Positions 5,843 to 6,099 of a stretch of DNA of 6,099 bases are shown here, piece by piece (positions within the stretch are counted from its first letter, which is position 1; each line of letters opens with the position of its first letter). The notes beneath the pieces are model-generated. The model was not told the DNA's origin. It searched no databases and saw only the letters and a program-made list of their open reading frames with translations. The position numbers and the translations under genes are program-made. Location of the stretch: NCBI GenBank assembly GCA_019245275.1, contig JAFARW010000116.1:1-6099 (forward strand), given 5' to 3'. This DNA comes from Vulcanimicrobiota bacterium. Its GTDB lineage: Bacteria > Vulcanimicrobiota > Vulcanimicrobiia > Vulcanimicrobiales > Vulcanimicrobiaceae.

Positions 5843-6099
5843 TTGCCCGGAGAAGCACGCCGCCGGCGCCTGCGCGCATTGCTCAAACGCGCGGCCGTCG
5901 ATCCTAAAGCCATTGATCTCGTCGAGGAGGCGTTCGTTCACGAGAGCGCCGCTCGCGCAACCGGCGGCGCATCGAACGAACGCTTGGAGTTCTTGGGCGA
6001 TGCGATTTTGGGCTTCATCGCTTCGCGTTGGCTTTACGAGCGCTATCCGCAGGATCGCGAAGGTCAGCTGACTCGCCGCAAGGCAGAATCGGAAGAGCG
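5843..6099 (+). CDS. rnc: Ribonuclease III (partial, C-terminus beyond window)
   Basis: The first 85 residues of RNase III, the double-strand-specific endonuclease of rRNA and mRNA processing. The family signature NERLEFLGDAILG is at residues 45-57, with the metal-binding acidic residues Glu46, Glu49 and Asp53 intact. Ahead of it lies the expected helix pair ending in EEAFVHES (28-35). RRKAESEE near the window edge matches the start of the next conserved helix. The second acidic pair and the double-stranded RNA-binding domain are beyond the window. The start chosen is the TTG at 5843, three bases after the fabF TAA and in the same frame; there is no ATG or GTG before the signature. A later TTG at 5879 would trim the first helix. 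No Shine-Dalgarno is evident, so translation probably depends on fabF. Two family members with shortened N-termini could fit equally. Confidence 0.93.
   Translation, partial: MPGEARRRRLRALLKRAAVDPKAIDLVEEAFVHESAARATGGASNERLEFLGDAILGFIASRWLYERYPQDREGQLTRRKAESEE

Overview
The window (roughly 60% G+C by eye) is a densely packed bacterial housekeeping region read as two divergent blocks. No rRNA, tRNA, CRISPR array, insertion sequence or phage gene was seen. The lineage cannot be fixed from this stretch. The bL27 protein carries an N-terminal extension of the Firmicutes/Fusobacteria/Terrabacteria kind. The -FGFGGHN- version of the FabF C-terminal motif and the use of TTG/GTG starts fit a high-GC Terrabacteria-like lineage, for example Eremiobacterota/Vulcanimicrobiota, but that is only a guess.

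Minus-strand block, read from position 4470 down to 1: a small secreted protein of unknown function (4470-4090); rpmA (4044-3769), with a candidate promoter just upstream and a clear intrinsic terminator just downstream; a 165-base gap rich in inverted repeats; then a tightly coupled run of obg (3603-2344), nadD (2347-1730), a DUF3465-type lipoprotein (1746-1345), maf (1348-743) and the start of mreC (722 to the window edge). obg/nadD overlap by 4 bases (ATGA) and the lipoprotein/maf pair overlaps by 4 bases (GTGA). nadD and the lipoprotein overlap by 17 to 29 bases, and maf and mreC are 20 bases apart. This looks like one transcription unit joining ribosome assembly (Obg), NAD synthesis (NadD), house-cleaning of non-canonical nucleotides (Maf) and cell-shape control (MreC).

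Plus-strand block: fabF (4574-5839) followed after 3 bases by the 5' part of rnc (5843 to the window edge), the well-known fatty-acid/RNase III neighbourhood. Both appear to start at TTG codons. acpP, often found just before fabF, is absent.

The points most worth a second look are: the rpmA-obg gap, which holds a terminator, three further hairpins and a mutually exclusive alternative stem; the predicted Prp-type cleavage of bL27 with neither prp nor rplU nearby; and the DUF3465 lipoprotein sitting where rsfS is often found. No clearly new multi-gene system is evident; most of the window is ordinary core metabolism.
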